From NCBI GenBank assembly GCA_020720365.1, contig DYOU01000004.1:1-42848 (forward strand): DNA of 42,848 bases, read 5' to 3'. This document shows positions 27,543 through 38,005 of the stretch, piece by piece; position 1 is the stretch's first letter, and each line of letters starts with the position of its first letter. The position numbers and the translations under genes were made by a program. Below the pieces are notes generated by a model, which made no database searches, was not told the DNA's origin, and saw only the letters and a program-made list of their open reading frames with translations. This DNA comes from Candidatus Elulimicrobium sp. Its GTDB lineage: Bacteria; Omnitrophota; Gorgyraeia; Zapsychrales; Fredricksoniimonadaceae.

Positions 27543-29981
27543 TTAAACTTTCCAGATATCCCGGGCATATTCCCGGATGGTACGGTCACTCGAAAACTGC
27601 CCGGACCTGGCCACATTATAAATCGACTTCCGGGTCCACTCTTCATGATCCTGATAAACCCGTGAAACATTTTCCTGCGCCTGGGAATAGGCTTCAAAAT
27701 CAGCGCAAAGCATATAATAGTCACCGTGATAGATCGTCTCCAGCAGCGGCGTAAAAAGCCCCTTCTGCCCGCGAGAGAAAGTATCGCTCTCCAGGGCACG
27801 AAAAACATCGCGCAGGCTGCCGGACCGTTTAATATATTCACGCGGATCATATCCGCTACTCCTCAAGGCCAGCACCTCATGAGCCTTGAGACCAAAAATG
27901 AAAATGTCTTTACCTTCCAGGAATTGCGCCATTTCAATATTAGCCCCGTCATAAGTGCCGATCGTCAGCGCTCCGTTCAGCATAAATTTCATATTCCCCG
28001 TCCCGGAAGCTTCCATTCCCGCTGTTGAAATCTGCTCGGAAAGATCTGCCGCCGGAATAATCCTCTCCGCGAGCGACACACGGTAATTTTCCAGGAACAC
28101 CAGCCGCAACTTATCACGAACAGACCTGTCCTGTTCCATCACAAGCGCCACATTATTAATGAACTTGATGATCAGTTTGGCCAGAAAATATCCGGGCGCC
28201 GCTTTACCGCCGATAATAAACGTACGCGGCTGCACAAAAATATGCGGCGCATCCTTCACCTTCAAATACTGGGAGATCACATAAAGCGCGAACAGGAATT
28301 GACGCTTATATTCGTGGATCCGTTTTACCTGCACATCAAATAACGAATTGGGATCGATCGGTACATTCATGGTCCGGCCGATATGTTCCGCCAGTGAAAC
28401 CTTGTTAGACTGCTTGATCGAACGCCAACGACGGCGAAACTCTTTATTCTCTTTATGTTGTTCCAGCCCGGACAACAGGTCCAGATTTGTTACCCAGCCA
28501 TCTCCAATAGTTTCCGTAATAAGATCTGCCAGCCGTGAATTCGCTTTCAGCAACCAGCGGCGCGGTGTGATCCCGTTCGTTTTATTATTGAATTTGTTCG
28601 GAAAGAATTCAAAGAAGTCCTTGAATAATTCCGTCTTGAGTAATTCAGAATGCAGCGCTGAAACACCATTCACAGAAAAACTTCCGACGATCGCTAGATA
28701 AGCCATACGGACTTTCTTCGGTGAACCTTCCTCAATGATCGACATCCGGCGCAACCGGTCTGTATCTCCAGGAAACCGATGGGCAATTTCTTCAAGAAAC
28801 CGGCGGTTCACTTCATAAGCAATATCCAGATGCCTCGGCAGTACCAGCCCCATCAAGTCTACTGTCCAGCATTCCAGAGCCTCTGGCATCAGTGTATGAT
28901 TGGTGTACGCGAACGTTTGCGTTGTAATGTTCCAGGCCTCTTCCCACGGCAACCCTTCCAGATCTACCAGAATGCGCATTAATTCCAGCACAGCCAGCGT
29001 AGGATGCGTATCATTCAGCTGAATACAGACTGTTTCATGCAACCGGTGAATATCATTCTTGTCGCCTTTATGCCGACGTAGAATATCCGCGATCGATGCC
29101 GCTGAAAAGAAATACTCCTGCTTTAACCGCAGCTCTTTTCCCTGGCTTACATTGTCATTAGGATATAAAACCTTGGAAATACTCTCGGAAGAGATCTTTT
29201 TCTGAACAGCCCGTTCATAATCCCCGTGATTAAAATAATCAAATTCAAACTCATCTGTTGCCCTGGCAGACCAAAGGCGCAACGTATTCACAATACCATT
29301 CTTGAACCCTGGAATAGGGGTATCATACGGAAACGCCATGACCGACTCAGCATCAACCCATGGGGACGCAAACTGAGCGCTCCTGTCAAGCCGACCATAG
29401 AACTGCACCTTGACGGTATATTCCGGCCGCGGGATCTCCCACGGATTCCCATTACGCATCCATTCATCTGGCAGTTCAACCTGATTTCCATCCTTGATCT
29501 TCTGATTAAAGATCCCGTAATCATATCGGATCCCATACCCGTGGGCAGGAATCGCAAGCGTCGCCATTGAATCAAGAAAACAAGCTGCCAGCCGTCCCAA
29601 ACCGCCATTCCCCAACCCGGCATCCATCTCCTGTCCGCGAACCGTATCTAAATTAATGTCCAACTCACGCAAAGCGGCTTCAATATCTTTCTCTTTCCCA
29701 AGATTGAACATATAGTTCCCCAAGAGCCTTCCGATCAGAAATTCCATGGAAAGATAATAAACGCGGCGTGCATTCTTTTCATGATAATGACTTTGCGTCT
29801 TCATCCAACGATCAACAATACGATGCCGAATAGTCAACGCCAAAGCATGAAAATTGTCTAAAGAAGTCGCTGTCTTTTGATCTTTGGCCAGGTAGTGGGT
29901 ACGAATATCCTGCAGGGAAGATTTAATATCCTCTTTGCTCATATCGACCTTGAAATCATACTTATCAACGGATCGTGACAT
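27543..29981 (-). CDS. glgP: Glycogen/maltodextrin phosphorylase
   Basis: RRVYYLSMEFLIGRLLGNYMFNLG; DAGLGNGGLGRLAACFLDSMATL; QLNDTHPTLAVLELMRILVD; FNNKTNGITPRRWL; VQVKRIHEYKRQFLFALYVI; EQISTAGMEASGTGNMKFMLNGALTIGTYDGANIEM (PLP site). Confidence 0.98.
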   Translation of the reverse strand: MSRSVDKYDFKVDMSKEDIKSSLQDIRTHYLAKDQKTATSLDNFHALALTIRHRIVDRWMKTQSHYHEKNARRVYYLSMEFLIGRLLGNYMFNLGKEKDIEAALRELDINLDTVRGQEMDAGLGNGGLGRLAACFLDSMATLAIPAHGYGIRYDYGIFNQKIKDGNQVELPDEWMRNGNPWEIPRPEYTVKVQFYGRLDRSAQFASPWVDAESVMAFPYDTPIPGFKNGIVNTLRLWSARATDEFEFDYFNHGDYERAVQKKISSESISKVLYPNDNVSQGKELRLKQEYFFSAASIADILRRHKGDKNDIHRLHETVCIQLNDTHPTLAVLELMRILVDLEGLPWEEAWNITTQTFAYTNHTLMPEALECWTVDLMGLVLPRHLDIAYEVNRRFLEEIAHRFPGDTDRLRRMSIIEEGSPKKVRMAYLAIVGSFSVNGVSALHSELLKTELFKDFFEFFPNKFNNKTNGITPRRWLLKANSRLADLITETIGDGWVTNLDLLSGLEQHKENKEFRRRWRSIKQSNKVSLAEHIGRTMNVPIDPNSLFDVQVKRIHEYKRQFLFALYVISQYLKVKDAPHIFVQPRTFIIGGKAAPGYFLAKLIIKFINNVALVMEQDRSVRDKLRLVFLENYRVSLAERIIPAADLSEQISTAGMEASGTGNMKFMLNGALTIGTYDGANIEMAQFLEGKDIFIFGLKAHEVLALRSSGYDPREYIKRSGSLRDVFRALESDTFSRGQKGLFTPLLETIYHGDYYMLCADFEAYSQAQENVSRVYQDHEEWTRKSIYNVARSGQFSSDRTIREYARDIWKV

Positions 29982-30031
29982 AGGTGTCCTCTGAACAAAA
30001 AGTTAATAAACTCTTGAAATATAATTAATAA

Positions 30032-30059
30032 ATTATACGCAACAGACCCATCCCGTCAA
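30032..30059 (-). promoter_or_regulatory. Sigma70-type promoter upstream of glgP (TTGACG, 16 nt, TATAAT)
   Basis: On the minus strand TTGACG (30059-30054), N16, TATAAT (30037-30032), about 50 nt upstream of the glgP ATG. Confidence 0.7.
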
Positions 30060-30138
30060 CACAATTCTGGAATGAACCTGGCGATCAAGCTGAATCCTAA
30101 GGGCTTGATACAAGAAGATTTAAGATACTTCTTCAATC

Positions 30139-31791
30139 CTAATGGAACACGGCCCCAGTAGAAGCTGAGGTAACCAGTCGGGCATAACGGCCAAGATATC
30201 CCGACATGACTTTAGGCGGTAAAAGCTTCATTGTTTTGCGCCTGACTTTAATTTCTGACGGAGTTAACCGGACATTGATCGTTTTCTTTGGAATATCAAT
30301 ATCGATCATATCTCCATTCTTAATATAAGCGATCAATCCGCCAGCGGCCGCTTCCGGTGAAATATGTCCAATACACGGGCCGCGAGTGCCGCCAGAAAAA
30401 CGCCCATCTGTAATCAGCGCAACATGTTTATGCAAACCCATGCCCACAATGGCCGCTGTGGGAGAAAGCATTTCCCTCATTCCTGGACCGCCTGACGGGC
30501 CTTCATAACGGATCACGACAACAGTTCCTTTGTTGATCTTGCCCGCAAGGATAGCGGTCATGGACTCTTCTTCTGAATCAAAAACAACCGCCTGTCCGCT
30601 AAAAACCATCATTTCAGGTTCTACAGCTGACTGCTTGACAATGCAACCCTCTTCACACACGTTCCCGTGCAATACCGCAATGCCGCCTTGTTTATGTTCC
30701 GGAGCATCTGGCGACTTGATCACTTCAGGATCGATCATTTTCACTGAACGCATGATCTTCGCGGTCGACAGGCCAGAAACAGTCGGAAGATCATGAATAT
30801 CTTTGGCCAGCATGCGCATCACCGCTGGAATGCCACCCGCATAATGCAAGTCTTCCATATACCATTTACCCGCCGGATTCATGCTGCACAAATGCGGAGT
30901 TGAGCCACTGAGTCGATCAAAATGTTTCAACGTCAACGGCACACCGGCTTCATGAGCGATCGCCATCAAATGTAATACCGTATTCGAAGACCCCCCTAAC
31001 GCCATATCAACACGCACCGCATTCTCCATTGACTGTACTGTCACAATATCCCTCGGGCGAACTTGTTTCTTTACAAGATCAACGACCCTCTGTCCGCTCT
31101 CATAAGCAATACGCTGTTTGCGCGTCAATACGGCCATCGTTGTTGCGCAATACGGCAGGGAAAGGCCCATGGCTTCCGTCAAGCACGCCATTGTATTAGC
31201 GGTGTACATCCCCTGGCAAGACCCACAAGTCGGACAAGCTTCTGTCTCAAGCAGATTGCGTTCAGCTTCTTCCATCTCACCCGCCTTGAATTTACCAACA
31301 GCTTCAAACGTATCCGTGATCAAATTAAGACGGCGCTTGTTATGACGCCCCGTCATCATGGCTCCGGCAGTAACAACCACCATCGGAACATTGACACGCA
31401 AAGCCCCCATGATCATGCCTGGCGTTATCTTGTCGCAATTGGTCAGAAGGATCAACCCGTCAAAAGCATTCGCCTGCGCTACGGTTTCAATAACATCCGC
31501 GATCAACTCGCGAGACGGCAGGGAGTTCCTCATGCCATGATGACCCATCGCGATCCCGTCGCAAATCCCCGGAACACCAAAAATGAACGGCGTTCCACCG
31601 GCATTCTCGATCCCGCGCTCGATCGAACGCTCCAGGGTCCGCATATGCGTATGCCCCGGAATAATATCAGTGAAAGATGAGGCTATTCCAATAAACGGCC
31701 TCTCCATATGCGACGCATGCAATCCGGTAGCATATAATAAAGCCCTGTTCGGCATTCTTTCCAAACCTTTTTTCATACTATCTGATTTCAT
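30139..31791 (-). CDS. ilvD: Dihydroxy-acid dehydratase
   Basis: [128 protein letters not shown]. Confidence 0.98.
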   Translation of the reverse strand: MKSDSMKKGLERMPNRALLYATGLHASHMERPFIGIASSFTDIIPGHTHMRTLERSIERGIENAGGTPFIFGVPGICDGIAMGHHGMRNSLPSRELIADVIETVAQANAFDGLILLTNCDKITPGMIMGALRVNVPMVVVTAGAMMTGRHNKRRLNLITDTFEAVGKFKAGEMEEAERNLLETEACPTCGSCQGMYTANTMACLTEAMGLSLPYCATTMAVLTRKQRIAYESGQRVVDLVKKQVRPRDIVTVQSMENAVRVDMALGGSSNTVLHLMAIAHEAGVPLTLKHFDRLSGSTPHLCSMNPAGKWYMEDLHYAGGIPAVMRMLAKDIHDLPTVSGLSTAKIMRSVKMIDPEVIKSPDAPEHKQGGIAVLHGNVCEEGCIVKQSAVEPEMMVFSGQAVVFDSEEESMTAILAGKINKGTVVVIRYEGPSGGPGMREMLSPTAAIVGMGLHKHVALITDGRFSGGTRGPCIGHISPEAAAGGLIAYIKNGDMIDIDIPKKTINVRLTPSEIKVRRKTMKLLPPKVMSGYLGRYARLVTSASTGAVFH

Positions 31792-31830
31792 AACCTTCTC
31801 TTCCTTTAATTAATCAATTTAATTAATACA

Positions 31831-32175
31831 TTATTCGGCTAAACAAAGTTTTTGTCCCAGCCCAACACCCGTTCGATCAATGCTGCCTGCGACCAGCTCA
31901 ATGGCCATTTCTGCCCTCCAGAAGATCGGACTTAATCCAAAAGGCTTTATCCGACGAGTCAAGCCCACGACCATCCAATTCCGATCTACAAAGATCACAT
32001 CGATCGCGAAACACATAAAGAACATATGAATAGAATTACAGCCCGTAATGACCAGCGCTTCACCTTCGACCAGGCTTTTACGGCCCAAAAGTCCTTTCAT
32101 CCGGGACAATGGATTATCCGCTATTTCAACCTTATTGGCAATAATAACCTGTGTGAGGGGATTGGAAAGGATCAC
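31831..32175 (-). CDS. DUF192 family protein
   Basis: IADNPLSRMKGLLGRKSLVEGEALVITGCNSIHMFFMCFAIDVIFVDRNWMVVGLTRRIKPF. Confidence 0.9.
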   Translation of the reverse strand: MILSNPLTQVIIANKVEIADNPLSRMKGLLGRKSLVEGEALVITGCNSIHMFFMCFAIDVIFVDRNWMVVGLTRRIKPFGLSPIFWRAEMAIELVAGSIDRTGVGLGQKLCLAE

Positions 32176-32207
32176 TCATAACTCCGAACAACAACTGACC
32201 CGAAAGA

Positions 32208-34385
32208 TCACGGCTCAGGATAAACTCTATTGGAATTAAAAATTTCCGAACTGATCGTCAGGCCGCGCTTGGCAAAATCTTCAAAACACACAGGAACATA
32301 TCCTGTTGGAACATACTCGCCCAGGATCCGGCCGTTATCATCAATACCGCGGTGATTAAAAATAAAAACATCTTTCAATTCCGGTATACCATTCGTCAGG
32401 CTTCCGGTCAATTCTGTAATACCGATGATCTTTCTTGTGCCATCAGAGAATCGACTGACCTGCACAATAATATCGATCGCCGATGCAACCATTTCATAAA
32501 TTGCCCGTAAAGGTAACTCTATACCACTCATTAAAAATAATGAATTCAAGCGCGTGATCGCATCTCGTGTTGAGTTCGCGTGGATCGTTGTCATGGATCC
32601 GTCATGGCCCGTATTCATGGCCTGAAGCATATCAATAACTTCAGCGCCACGGCACTCACCAATAATAATACGGTCAGGACGCATACGTAATGTGTTCACA
32701 AAAAGATCGCGGATCGAGATCGCTCCTCGGCCTTCCACGTTGGATGCGCGAGACTCAAGGCGCGCCCAATGACTTTTGCTTAATTTTAACTCCGCTGCGT
32801 CCTCAATCGTAATAATACGTTCATTATCCGGAATATATTCGGAAATAATATTTAACAAGGTTGTTTTTCCGGCACCAGTACCGCCGGAGACAAGAATATT
32901 CTTGCGTGAAATAACCGCCGCCTGAATAAAGTCCGCCATCGACTGAGAAATACTCTTGAAACGATGGATCAAATCGTCCGCGCTATACCTTTCCTGAGAA
33001 AACTTGCGGATCGTTATCATCGGTCCGCCTAAAGACAGCGGGGGAATGATCGCATTAATACGAGAACCGTCCGGAAGACGGGCGTCGACCATCGGTACAG
33101 ATTCATCAATACGCCGGCCAAGAGGCGCAATGATACGGTCAATGATCATGCGCACCTGCTGATCTGACATGAATTTCTTATTGGTCTGACTGATCTTGCC
33201 GGCTTTTTCAATAAAGATATCGTCTTTATTATTCACCATAATATCGGTGACATTAGGATCGGCCAGAAACTCTTCCAAAGGCCCAAGGCCCAAAGCCTCA
33301 TTGACGATCTCTTGAACAAAATGCGCACGCTCTTCATGAGATGAAAGGAACGCCCCCGATTCATCAGCCACAATGTCTGTAATGATCTTTTTTGCTTCTT
33401 TCTTAATGATAGCCGCCTGCTCAGTATCCGCCAACTGCTCAGGTGAAGCCTTGATATTCATGCGATCAATCAGTTTTTCATGGACACGCTTCTTCAACTG
33501 GCTGATTTGATCTTCCTCTTTCTTCGAACCCGCCTTGATCTCGGTCAGTGTTCCGTCCTGAATAATGCCAAACGTTTCCCAGAAATTAATGCCCTTCTTT
33601 TCATCGGTAGACGAACGAAGGCGAAGCACTTCTGTTGTTTGAACATACAAATCTTGATTGGCCAGCAGTGTGGCCATTTCCATAAAAACCGCCGAAACTT
33701 TAGAACGCGGACTGTCCATCACACATGGTACACCGCGGTTTAACGCCACGCCAACCGTCTTTCCATCAGATGGGATCCGGGATAATATGTCCAGATTTAA
33801 TGCGGTTTTAACCTCCTGCCAGGGCACGCCTCCATGGCTTTCAGAACGATTCAATATCAACTTGACCATCCTCAACGGAAAATGCTGACTCTGAAGAACC
33901 TCAATCCCCCATTTGATCTGATAAACAGCCAGAATATCCGGGGTTGTGATTAGTAGAATCAGGTTCGACATGTCCAAGACAGACAAAAGGACATCGGTAA
34001 ATGTTTTACCAACATCAACGATAACATAATCATATTGCGGAATGATCTTCTTGAAAAAAAGCCTGGCATTATCCGACGTGATCTGGCCTGTCTGCCGCAC
34101 AGTATTCACAGCAGAAATAAAGTCCACCTTCGAAGGATGTGTCGTCACGAAATTCTTGATAATGGAGGGATCCTGAAGACGTTCAGATTCTGGCAGATAA
34201 TTTACAATAGAATTATGCGGCACTAAATTCAGCATGCGCGCCATATCCTGCCCGGACTGAAAATCAAAATCCACAAGCAAAACTTTATGGCCAGCCATGG
34301 CTAAAGCTGTTGCCGCATTAACACAAGTGAACGTTTTACCAACGCCACCCTTATTGCTAAAACCAGTAATTACGCGTGCCTTCAT
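32208..34385 (-). CDS. Tad secretion fusion protein: N-terminal TadZ/CpaE-like MinD/ParA ATPase + C-terminal CpaF/TadA secretion ATPase
   Basis: N-terminus [55 protein letters not shown]-terminus [144 protein letters not shown]. Confidence 0.93.
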   Translation of the reverse strand: MKARVITGFSNKGGVGKTFTCVNAATALAMAGHKVLLVDFDFQSGQDMARMLNLVPHNSIVNYLPESERLQDPSIIKNFVTTHPSKVDFISAVNTVRQTGQITSDNARLFFKKIIPQYDYVIVDVGKTFTDVLLSVLDMSNLILLITTPDILAVYQIKWGIEVLQSQHFPLRMVKLILNRSESHGGVPWQEVKTALNLDILSRIPSDGKTVGVALNRGVPCVMDSPRSKVSAVFMEMATLLANQDLYVQTTEVLRLRSSTDEKKGINFWETFGIIQDGTLTEIKAGSKKEEDQISQLKKRVHEKLIDRMNIKASPEQLADTEQAAIIKKEAKKIITDIVADESGAFLSSHEERAHFVQEIVNEALGLGPLEEFLADPNVTDIMVNNKDDIFIEKAGKISQTNKKFMSDQQVRMIIDRIIAPLGRRIDESVPMVDARLPDGSRINAIIPPLSLGGPMITIRKFSQERYSADDLIHRFKSISQSMADFIQAAVISRKNILVSGGTGAGKTTLLNIISEYIPDNERIITIEDAAELKLSKSHWARLESRASNVEGRGAISIRDLFVNTLRMRPDRIIIGECRGAEVIDMLQAMNTGHDGSMTTIHANSTRDAITRLNSLFLMSGIELPLRAIYEMVASAIDIIVQVSRFSDGTRKIIGITELTGSLTNGIPELKDVFIFNHRGIDDNGRILGEYVPTGYVPVCFEDFAKRGLTISSEIFNSNRVYPEP

Positions 34386-34409
34386 CCTCTAGTACCATCC
34401 CATTCTCTA

Positions 34410-36125
34410 TCATTTAGCAACGTTCTTCAAAAAGGCATCAAGGCTGTATACAATAGGTAAGGTTACCGTAATCTCTTCCTGCGCTATCGTTGCTGGAAAG
34501 GATGCGTAAGGTGCCAGGATCTGAGCTGTATTTACGGCATCCTGGTCGAACACATCATACCCGGAACTCTCTTTTACAAAAACATCCCTCAGGCTGCCAT
34601 CTTTGCGAATAACCATACCCAGTTTAACGGTCCCCTGCCATCCATTCTCCTGGGCTTCATAAGGATACGCGATCCCTGATGAAACTTTCTGTTGGATCAC
34701 ATTCGCATATGGTTGCAAATTCCCAGGGATCGTTACCGGCACATTGGCGGCATTCTTCGTTATCACAGGCTTTTTACTTTCATTTCGTCCGGATTCCATC
34801 ACCAATTTTTCATCAACTGAATACTTCGCCGCTGCAGGTTTCGGCTCTACCCGCTTGACAACAGACCCCTGCTCAGGAAAAACTGCTGCACTCTTCAAAA
34901 TTGTAGCTGTTAAAGAAATGACCACTTCAGTATCTTTATCGGCAGGTGATGACGTATTGCGGAACAATACCCCGAGAACCGGGATCTTTCCAAAAAACGG
35001 AACCCTGTCCTTGGTTTCACTCTGGTGCTTTTTGATCAAACCCGCTAAAACGATCGCCTGCTTGTCATTTAACAATACTTGAGTTTGTGCCGAACGCGTT
35101 ATGAACGCCAAATTGCTCGATATCAAAAGAGCCGTTGATGCATCTATATCGCTGATTTCAGTATTCAATAAAATATCAATTTTATGATTTTTGATCGTCG
35201 GTGTTATCCCAAGGCTGATGCCATAAGGTTTAAAGGTTGTATTTTGAGTAATCTGTGTTCCACTGGAATCAGACGTAACCGTTGTGATCGGAACTTCGCC
35301 GCCAACTTGTAACATAGCTTCCTTACCGCTTCTAACCACAAGCCGAGGTTTGGATAAAACGCGGCCTTTTCCTTCAGAAATAAGCATATTCACATGGGCC
35401 ATGATCGTTCCAACCCGGTTAAAATCACCTAATTTCAAAATATCCTGGATCTTGCCTGTTTGAGGCACATTGCTTTCCTCTGCTGTCGGAGTGAACGGTC
35501 CTAACGTTTCACCTACACCATTCGTTGACCACTGCACACCCATCGCCTTATTGAGTGTTGTCGATAATTCCGTGATCTGCATATCAATCTGAATCATGTC
35601 CTCCACATCTTCCTTGGTAACAAAATTCAGAACACTTCCTGGGAATGAGTCCGCTGTTTTGATGACTGTTTCCAGCTTCTCTTCCGAAACGCTTCCCGAT
35701 AACATGACCTTGCCTTCCAGGTCATTCTGCTCAACAGTAACACCTTGTACCCCGGCCGTAGCCAGGATCGTCTTGATTCTGGCCTTAGTTAACCCCAGAT
35801 CTTCCAAGATAACACGAATAATGTAAGACCTTTTACCATTCTCATCCCAAAGAAAAAGAACAGCCTGCCCTACTTGTTGCCCGACAATAATAACTTCTTC
35901 CGGCTTGGCATCGCTGATATCTACGATCGTCGGATCAGTAATAGATACTCTCTGTAAGCTTTTGGCCGGGATCGAAAAGACATCCCCTTTAAGTAACTGA
36001 ATTTCTTCAAAAACTCCCATGGCCGCCTTAGCCTCAGGTACATAAATCGGTATTAAACAAAGAGCGGCCAATAAACAAATACTTTTTTTCATCATCTTCA
36101 TCATTATAGTCAAATTCATGATCAA
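34410..36125 (-). CDS. Tad/T2SS secretin (CpaC/RcpA-like) with C-terminal TonB_C-like domain
   Basis: CpaC N-terminus LLKGDVFSIPAKSLQRVSITDPTIVDISDAKPEEVIIVGQQVGQAVLFLWDENGKRSY; secretin core VLSKPRLVVRSGKEAMLQVGGEVPI...QTQVLLNDKQAIVLAGLIKKH...VPFFGKIPVLGVLFRN; C-terminus YPYEAQENGWQGTVKLGMVIRKDGSLRDVFVKESSGYDVFDQDAVNTAQI. True start is probably the internal MMKKSICLL. Confidence 0.92.
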   Translation of the reverse strand: MIMNLTIMMKMMKKSICLLAALCLIPIYVPEAKAAMGVFEEIQLLKGDVFSIPAKSLQRVSITDPTIVDISDAKPEEVIIVGQQVGQAVLFLWDENGKRSYIIRVILEDLGLTKARIKTILATAGVQGVTVEQNDLEGKVMLSGSVSEEKLETVIKTADSFPGSVLNFVTKEDVEDMIQIDMQITELSTTLNKAMGVQWSTNGVGETLGPFTPTAEESNVPQTGKIQDILKLGDFNRVGTIMAHVNMLISEGKGRVLSKPRLVVRSGKEAMLQVGGEVPITTVTSDSSGTQITQNTTFKPYGISLGITPTIKNHKIDILLNTEISDIDASTALLISSNLAFITRSAQTQVLLNDKQAIVLAGLIKKHQSETKDRVPFFGKIPVLGVLFRNTSSPADKDTEVVISLTATILKSAAVFPEQGSVVKRVEPKPAAAKYSVDEKLVMESGRNESKKPVITKNAANVPVTIPGNLQPYANVIQQKVSSGIAYPYEAQENGWQGTVKLGMVIRKDGSLRDVFVKESSGYDVFDQDAVNTAQILAPYASFPATIAQEEITVTLPIVYSLDAFLKNVAK

Positions 36126-36970
36126 AGCTCCCTTCCACCTCGATAGATCTGAATATATGGCTTGGCTTCCGAAACATTCTCTGTCTCAATATTCAACGCC
36201 TGATTCTCTTCCGGCAGTTCCAATAATGACTGAATATCTGCGCCGCTGTTTTCCAAAACATATTCTGCCAGTGTCGACCAGTTAGCCATCGATGTCATTG
36301 TCCGGCCTTTTTCTGTCGGAGTACGTAAAGCCAGGTCGATCTTTCCATTCTGATCAGCAAACGCCAATAAGCCCGCCTCCTGTGGATCTACGGCAAACGT
36401 AACCTTTAACGCTGTTTCTCTCTGCTGAATATCATAAGCGCCTGGTTCATCAAGATTGGTATTAACCGCCAATACCTGTAGATTCTGGAAGATCATGGCG
36501 ATCACTTTTTCTTTAACGCCTAGTTTGCTTGAAGGCATTTCCAGCTTGGCGATCACATCCACAAAATCTCCCGGATTCAACAATCCGCCGACAGCCGCCA
36601 AAGAATCAAGTCTTACGGTCAATGCCCGTTTGCCCGCGGGCGTCAGCTTGGCCAATGACGGCTTTTTCTTCGCCACAATCGCCTGAGCTGCGACTTTCTG
36701 AGCTTCGAGGCTCTTAGCTGCCGCCTCAGCTGCTTTGGTCGCACGCATTTCAACATCGCCGATCTTCTGGTTCAAGGCATTGATCTGATCATTATATTGC
36801 TGTTCTTTTTGGGCCTGCGCCTTCTCATACTGATGGGCCAATTTACGCGTTTCTTCATTCACATTCGACTGTACATATCCGCCTACTAGTACGGATGCCA
36901 CAATCCCCGCGCCTATCGCAAAAGCAATAATAATGATCTGTTTCTTGTTCTCCAGATTAACTAACGCCAT
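36122..36970 (-). CDS. cpaB: Flp pilus assembly protein CpaB/RcpC
   Basis: N-terminal TM, then RALTVRLDSLAAVGGLLNPGDFVDVIAKLEMP (SAF-type) and VIAMIFQNLQVLAVNTNLDEPG..TVKVTFAVDPQEAGLLAFADQNGKIDLALRTP-like region (ALKVTFAVDPQEAGLLAFADQNGKIDLALRTPTE). Confidence 0.9.
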   Translation of the reverse strand: MALVNLENKKQIIIIAFAIGAGIVASVLVGGYVQSNVNEETRKLAHQYEKAQAQKEQQYNDQINALNQKIGDVEMRATKAAEAAAKSLEAQKVAAQAIVAKKKPSLAKLTPAGKRALTVRLDSLAAVGGLLNPGDFVDVIAKLEMPSSKLGVKEKVIAMIFQNLQVLAVNTNLDEPGAYDIQQRETALKVTFAVDPQEAGLLAFADQNGKIDLALRTPTEKGRTMTSMANWSTLAEYVLENSGADIQSLLELPEENQALNIETENVSEAKPYIQIYRGGREL

Positions 36971-36972
36971 AA

Positions 36973-37920
36973 TTATTCTCCGGTTTTGGCATTCAACAAT
37001 TCACCATTCACATTAACCTTCACCTTCTTCGCCACTTCAGCCATCTTTTCAAGAACAATCCGCTGCTGCTTCTGCGCCGTTAAACCTTTAACAAGATCCT
37101 CTTTGATCTTATCAAACGCAACCGTCTCTCCGCCACGCACATCAGTCACTTTCACAATATAATAACCTGTCGGTCCCTGGAAAACACCCGAAAGACCACC
37201 CTTATTAAGAGTAGCCAGGGCACTTTCCATCTGATCAAACACGGGTTTATTTAAAAATCCGAGATCTCCACCATCTCTGGAGGTTTCACCCTTGGAGAGT
37301 TCTTTAGCTGTTTGCGCAAAATCCGCACCCTGTAACAATGAAACTAAAATATCCTTGGCCTCTGCCTCAGACATAACAACGATCTCACTGGCCCTCTTCT
37401 CAAGAGGTGCAACAAAAATAGTCGGATTCTGATCATAATATTCCTTGGCTTCCGTATCATTTACCTGAATATCTTTGGTCAAGCCGACAACCAACTGTTG
37501 AACAAGTATGTTGTTTTCAAAATCTTTCAACGCCGCACGGAATTCTTCCGTGTCATTCAGCCGCTGCTCACGCGCCTCATGTACCATTAACTGCTGACGA
37601 ATAAGCTCATCGATCAGCATTTTTTTTGTTTCAAGACTATTCTCATCAAACGAAGGCACCGCCTGTTTAATGTTCTTGACGCGCTCATCAAAATCAGCCA
37701 CTGTCAACCGCCAGTTTCCTACTACAGCCAACGTATCTTTAGGTAATTTTTCATCCGTGGCAAAAACAGCGCTCTCAACCGCGGCAGCAGCAACAGACGT
37801 TTTCGCCTCAGGAGCCTTGCGTTTGGACTGCAAATTATCGCACCCCGCCACACAAACGGCTGTAAACATTAAAGAAAGAACCAATCCATTCTTAGTATTC
37901 ACCAACATAATTTCCTCCAT
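36973..37920 (-). CDS. Peptidyl-prolyl cis-trans isomerase (parvulin/SurA-PrsA-like) lipoprotein
   Basis: Lipobox-like VCVAGC. SurA_N-like helices (LIDELIRQQLMVHEAREQRLNDTEEFRAAL) and parvulin ASEIVVMSEAEAKDILVSLLQGADFAQTAKELSKGETSRDGGDLGFLNKPVFDQMESALATLNKGGLSGVFQGPTGYYIVKVTD. Confidence 0.92.
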   Translation of the reverse strand: MEEIMLVNTKNGLVLSLMFTAVCVAGCDNLQSKRKAPEAKTSVAAAAVESAVFATDEKLPKDTLAVVGNWRLTVADFDERVKNIKQAVPSFDENSLETKKMLIDELIRQQLMVHEAREQRLNDTEEFRAALKDFENNILVQQLVVGLTKDIQVNDTEAKEYYDQNPTIFVAPLEKRASEIVVMSEAEAKDILVSLLQGADFAQTAKELSKGETSRDGGDLGFLNKPVFDQMESALATLNKGGLSGVFQGPTGYYIVKVTDVRGGETVAFDKIKEDLVKGLTAQKQQRIVLEKMAEVAKKVKVNVNGELLNAKTGE

Positions 37921-37927
37921 TTATTGC

Positions 37928-37966
37928 GACGTAATAAATTATATACGTCATTTGTTAAAAAAACAA
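37928..37966 (-). promoter_or_regulatory. Candidate promoter with overlapping palindromic operator upstream of the parvulin/Tad genes
   Basis: On the minus strand TTGTTT (37966-37961), N17, TATAAT (37943-37938). The -10 lies inside inverted repeat GACGTA-N10-TACGTC (37928-37949). GGAGG precedes the ATG. Confidence 0.55.
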
Positions 37967-38005
37967 GTTAGTCGCTATTTTTTTGTTAAATCTTAATAAT
38001 TAACT

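Noticed and set aside
27197-27850. 217-aa version of the DUF2934 ORF
   Set aside because: The N-terminal 120 residues are an out-of-frame reading of the 3' end of glgP. ATG at 27490 is preferred.
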